Below, in pieces: positions 14,106 to 14,650 of a DNA stretch of 14,650 nucleotides. The stretch is from contig CAIVDX010000184.1 in assembly GCA_903904805.1 (NCBI GenBank), positions 1 through 14,650 on the forward strand, in the 5' to 3' direction. Under the pieces are notes generated by a model. That model searched no databases. It was not told where the DNA came from and saw nothing but the letters and a program-made list of their open reading frames with translations. Each line of letters opens with the position of its first letter. The first letter of the stretch is position 1. Source of the DNA: an uncultured Rhodospirillales bacterium. Its GTDB lineage: Bacteria; Pseudomonadota; Alphaproteobacteria; Acetobacterales; Acetobacteraceae. Made by a program: the position numbers and the translations under genes.

Positions 14106-14650
14106 AGGTTCAGTAAGCCTACGTATCCTATGGCAATGGCCCGCTTGAATTGAAGTATTGAAATGTATTGAATCGTCGGTACTCAAAATGTGGGCGACTT
14201 GGTCATTGATACGGATTCCCTGTTAAATAAAACAGCATTGTCGGGCATCTAATAGGTTTGCTGGCGCAAAATTTTCTCAATGGTTTAGGCTGGGAATTTG
14301 GCGGATTTGTCCGCCTTCTGCCGGCTGGCGGTGTGCTGGTATCGCGCGGTCGTGATGACATGCTTTCCCGGCGATGCGTGGAATTTGCAAAGCCCTCGCT
14401 GTGATCTATCGATATGGCCAGTGTGCCGTCAGCCCGCGGTTGGGACGTGCCGGCGCGCCCGGGCGGTGGTCGCGGTGCGCAAAGGCGGCGGCGGCGCGGG
14501 ACGGCGGGCGGGCGAGGCGCTGGGCCGACACGGGAATTGCCCGACGGGACGCCAATTGCTGCACATGCACATTCATCAATCCGGCATCAATCCGGCAGGT
14601 CGACCGGGTCTGCTGGGCGGACCGTGACGGTGGGCGAGGGGTCACCGACC
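14106..14650. other. Intergenic stretch with no supportable gene
   Basis: About 545 bases. The first ~190 are clearly richer in A and T than the rest of the window and hold the ATTGAA repeats, and they probably include the response regulator promoter. From about 14300 the GC content returns to the window's level. Open frames there (a 109-residue one on plus, a 79-residue one on minus) are rich in Arg, Pro and Cys, show no recognisable domain and lack good ribosome binding sites. An 11-bp tandem repeat CATCAATCCGG lies at 14574-14595. A gene entering from the right edge cannot be excluded. Confidence 0.6.
14149..14172. repeat. Three ATTGAA direct repeats upstream of the response regulator
   Basis: ATTGAA begins at 14149, 14157 and 14167 (8- and 10-bp steps) within an AT-richer stretch. 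OmpR-type regulators often bind direct repeats about one helical turn apart, so this could be the regulator's own site. Low-complexity sequence is the alternative. Confidence 0.4.

Noticed and set aside
14298..14627. 109-residue plus-strand open frame at the right end
   Set aside because: No recognisable domain, unusual Cys/Arg/Trp content, no convincing ribosome binding site and not supported by neighbours.

Overview
The window is a GC-rich, densely coded bacterial chromosome segment. The gene set suggests an alphaproteobacterium, most likely Acetobacteraceae/Rhodospirillales: an RpoE-ChrR sigma/anti-sigma pair, lipid-modifying enzymes of the cyclopropane-synthase type, a Hint-domain beta-helix protein, and TPR-sulfotransferase and TPR-glycosyltransferase-like proteins. 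The assignment rests on protein families and base composition only; there is no rRNA or other marker.

Positions 1-7204 form a stress-lipid locus of two divergent operons. Leftward run a flavin amine-oxidase-like protein (3119-1791), a DUF1365 protein (1794-1018) and a cyclopropane-synthase-family methyltransferase (1021-1, cut by the window edge), joined by 4-base ATGA overlaps. Rightward run an ECF sigma factor (rpoE), its zinc anti-sigma factor (chrR), an alpha/beta hydrolase, a DUF1295 membrane protein and a second cyclopropane-synthase-family methyltransferase, with start/stop overlaps at all junctions but one. The divergent intergenic region carries two facing ECF-type promoters. Both have a -35 of TGATCC and an 18-bp spacer, and exactly between them lie three 11-bp direct repeats. 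ChrR keeps every expected zinc ligand. By analogy with Rhodobacter sphaeroides, singlet oxygen or another membrane oxidant would release the sigma factor, which would switch on its own operon and the divergent operon so that unsaturated phospholipid chains are methylated or further modified.

Positions 7205-13276 hold three larger rightward genes: an 859-aa beta-helix protein ending in a Hint autoprocessing domain, a TPR-sulfotransferase with a SEC-C-like zinc motif at its N-terminus, and a TPR protein with a C-terminal glycosyltransferase-9-like domain. They may make and decorate a surface or secreted protein, but this is inferred from neighbourhood alone.

Positions 13318-14082 encode an OmpR-type response regulator on the minus strand, with no kinase in view. 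Upstream of it is an AT-richer, palindrome-bearing leader. The last ~550 bases hold no gene I can support. No tRNA, rRNA, CRISPR array, insertion sequence or phage gene was found.
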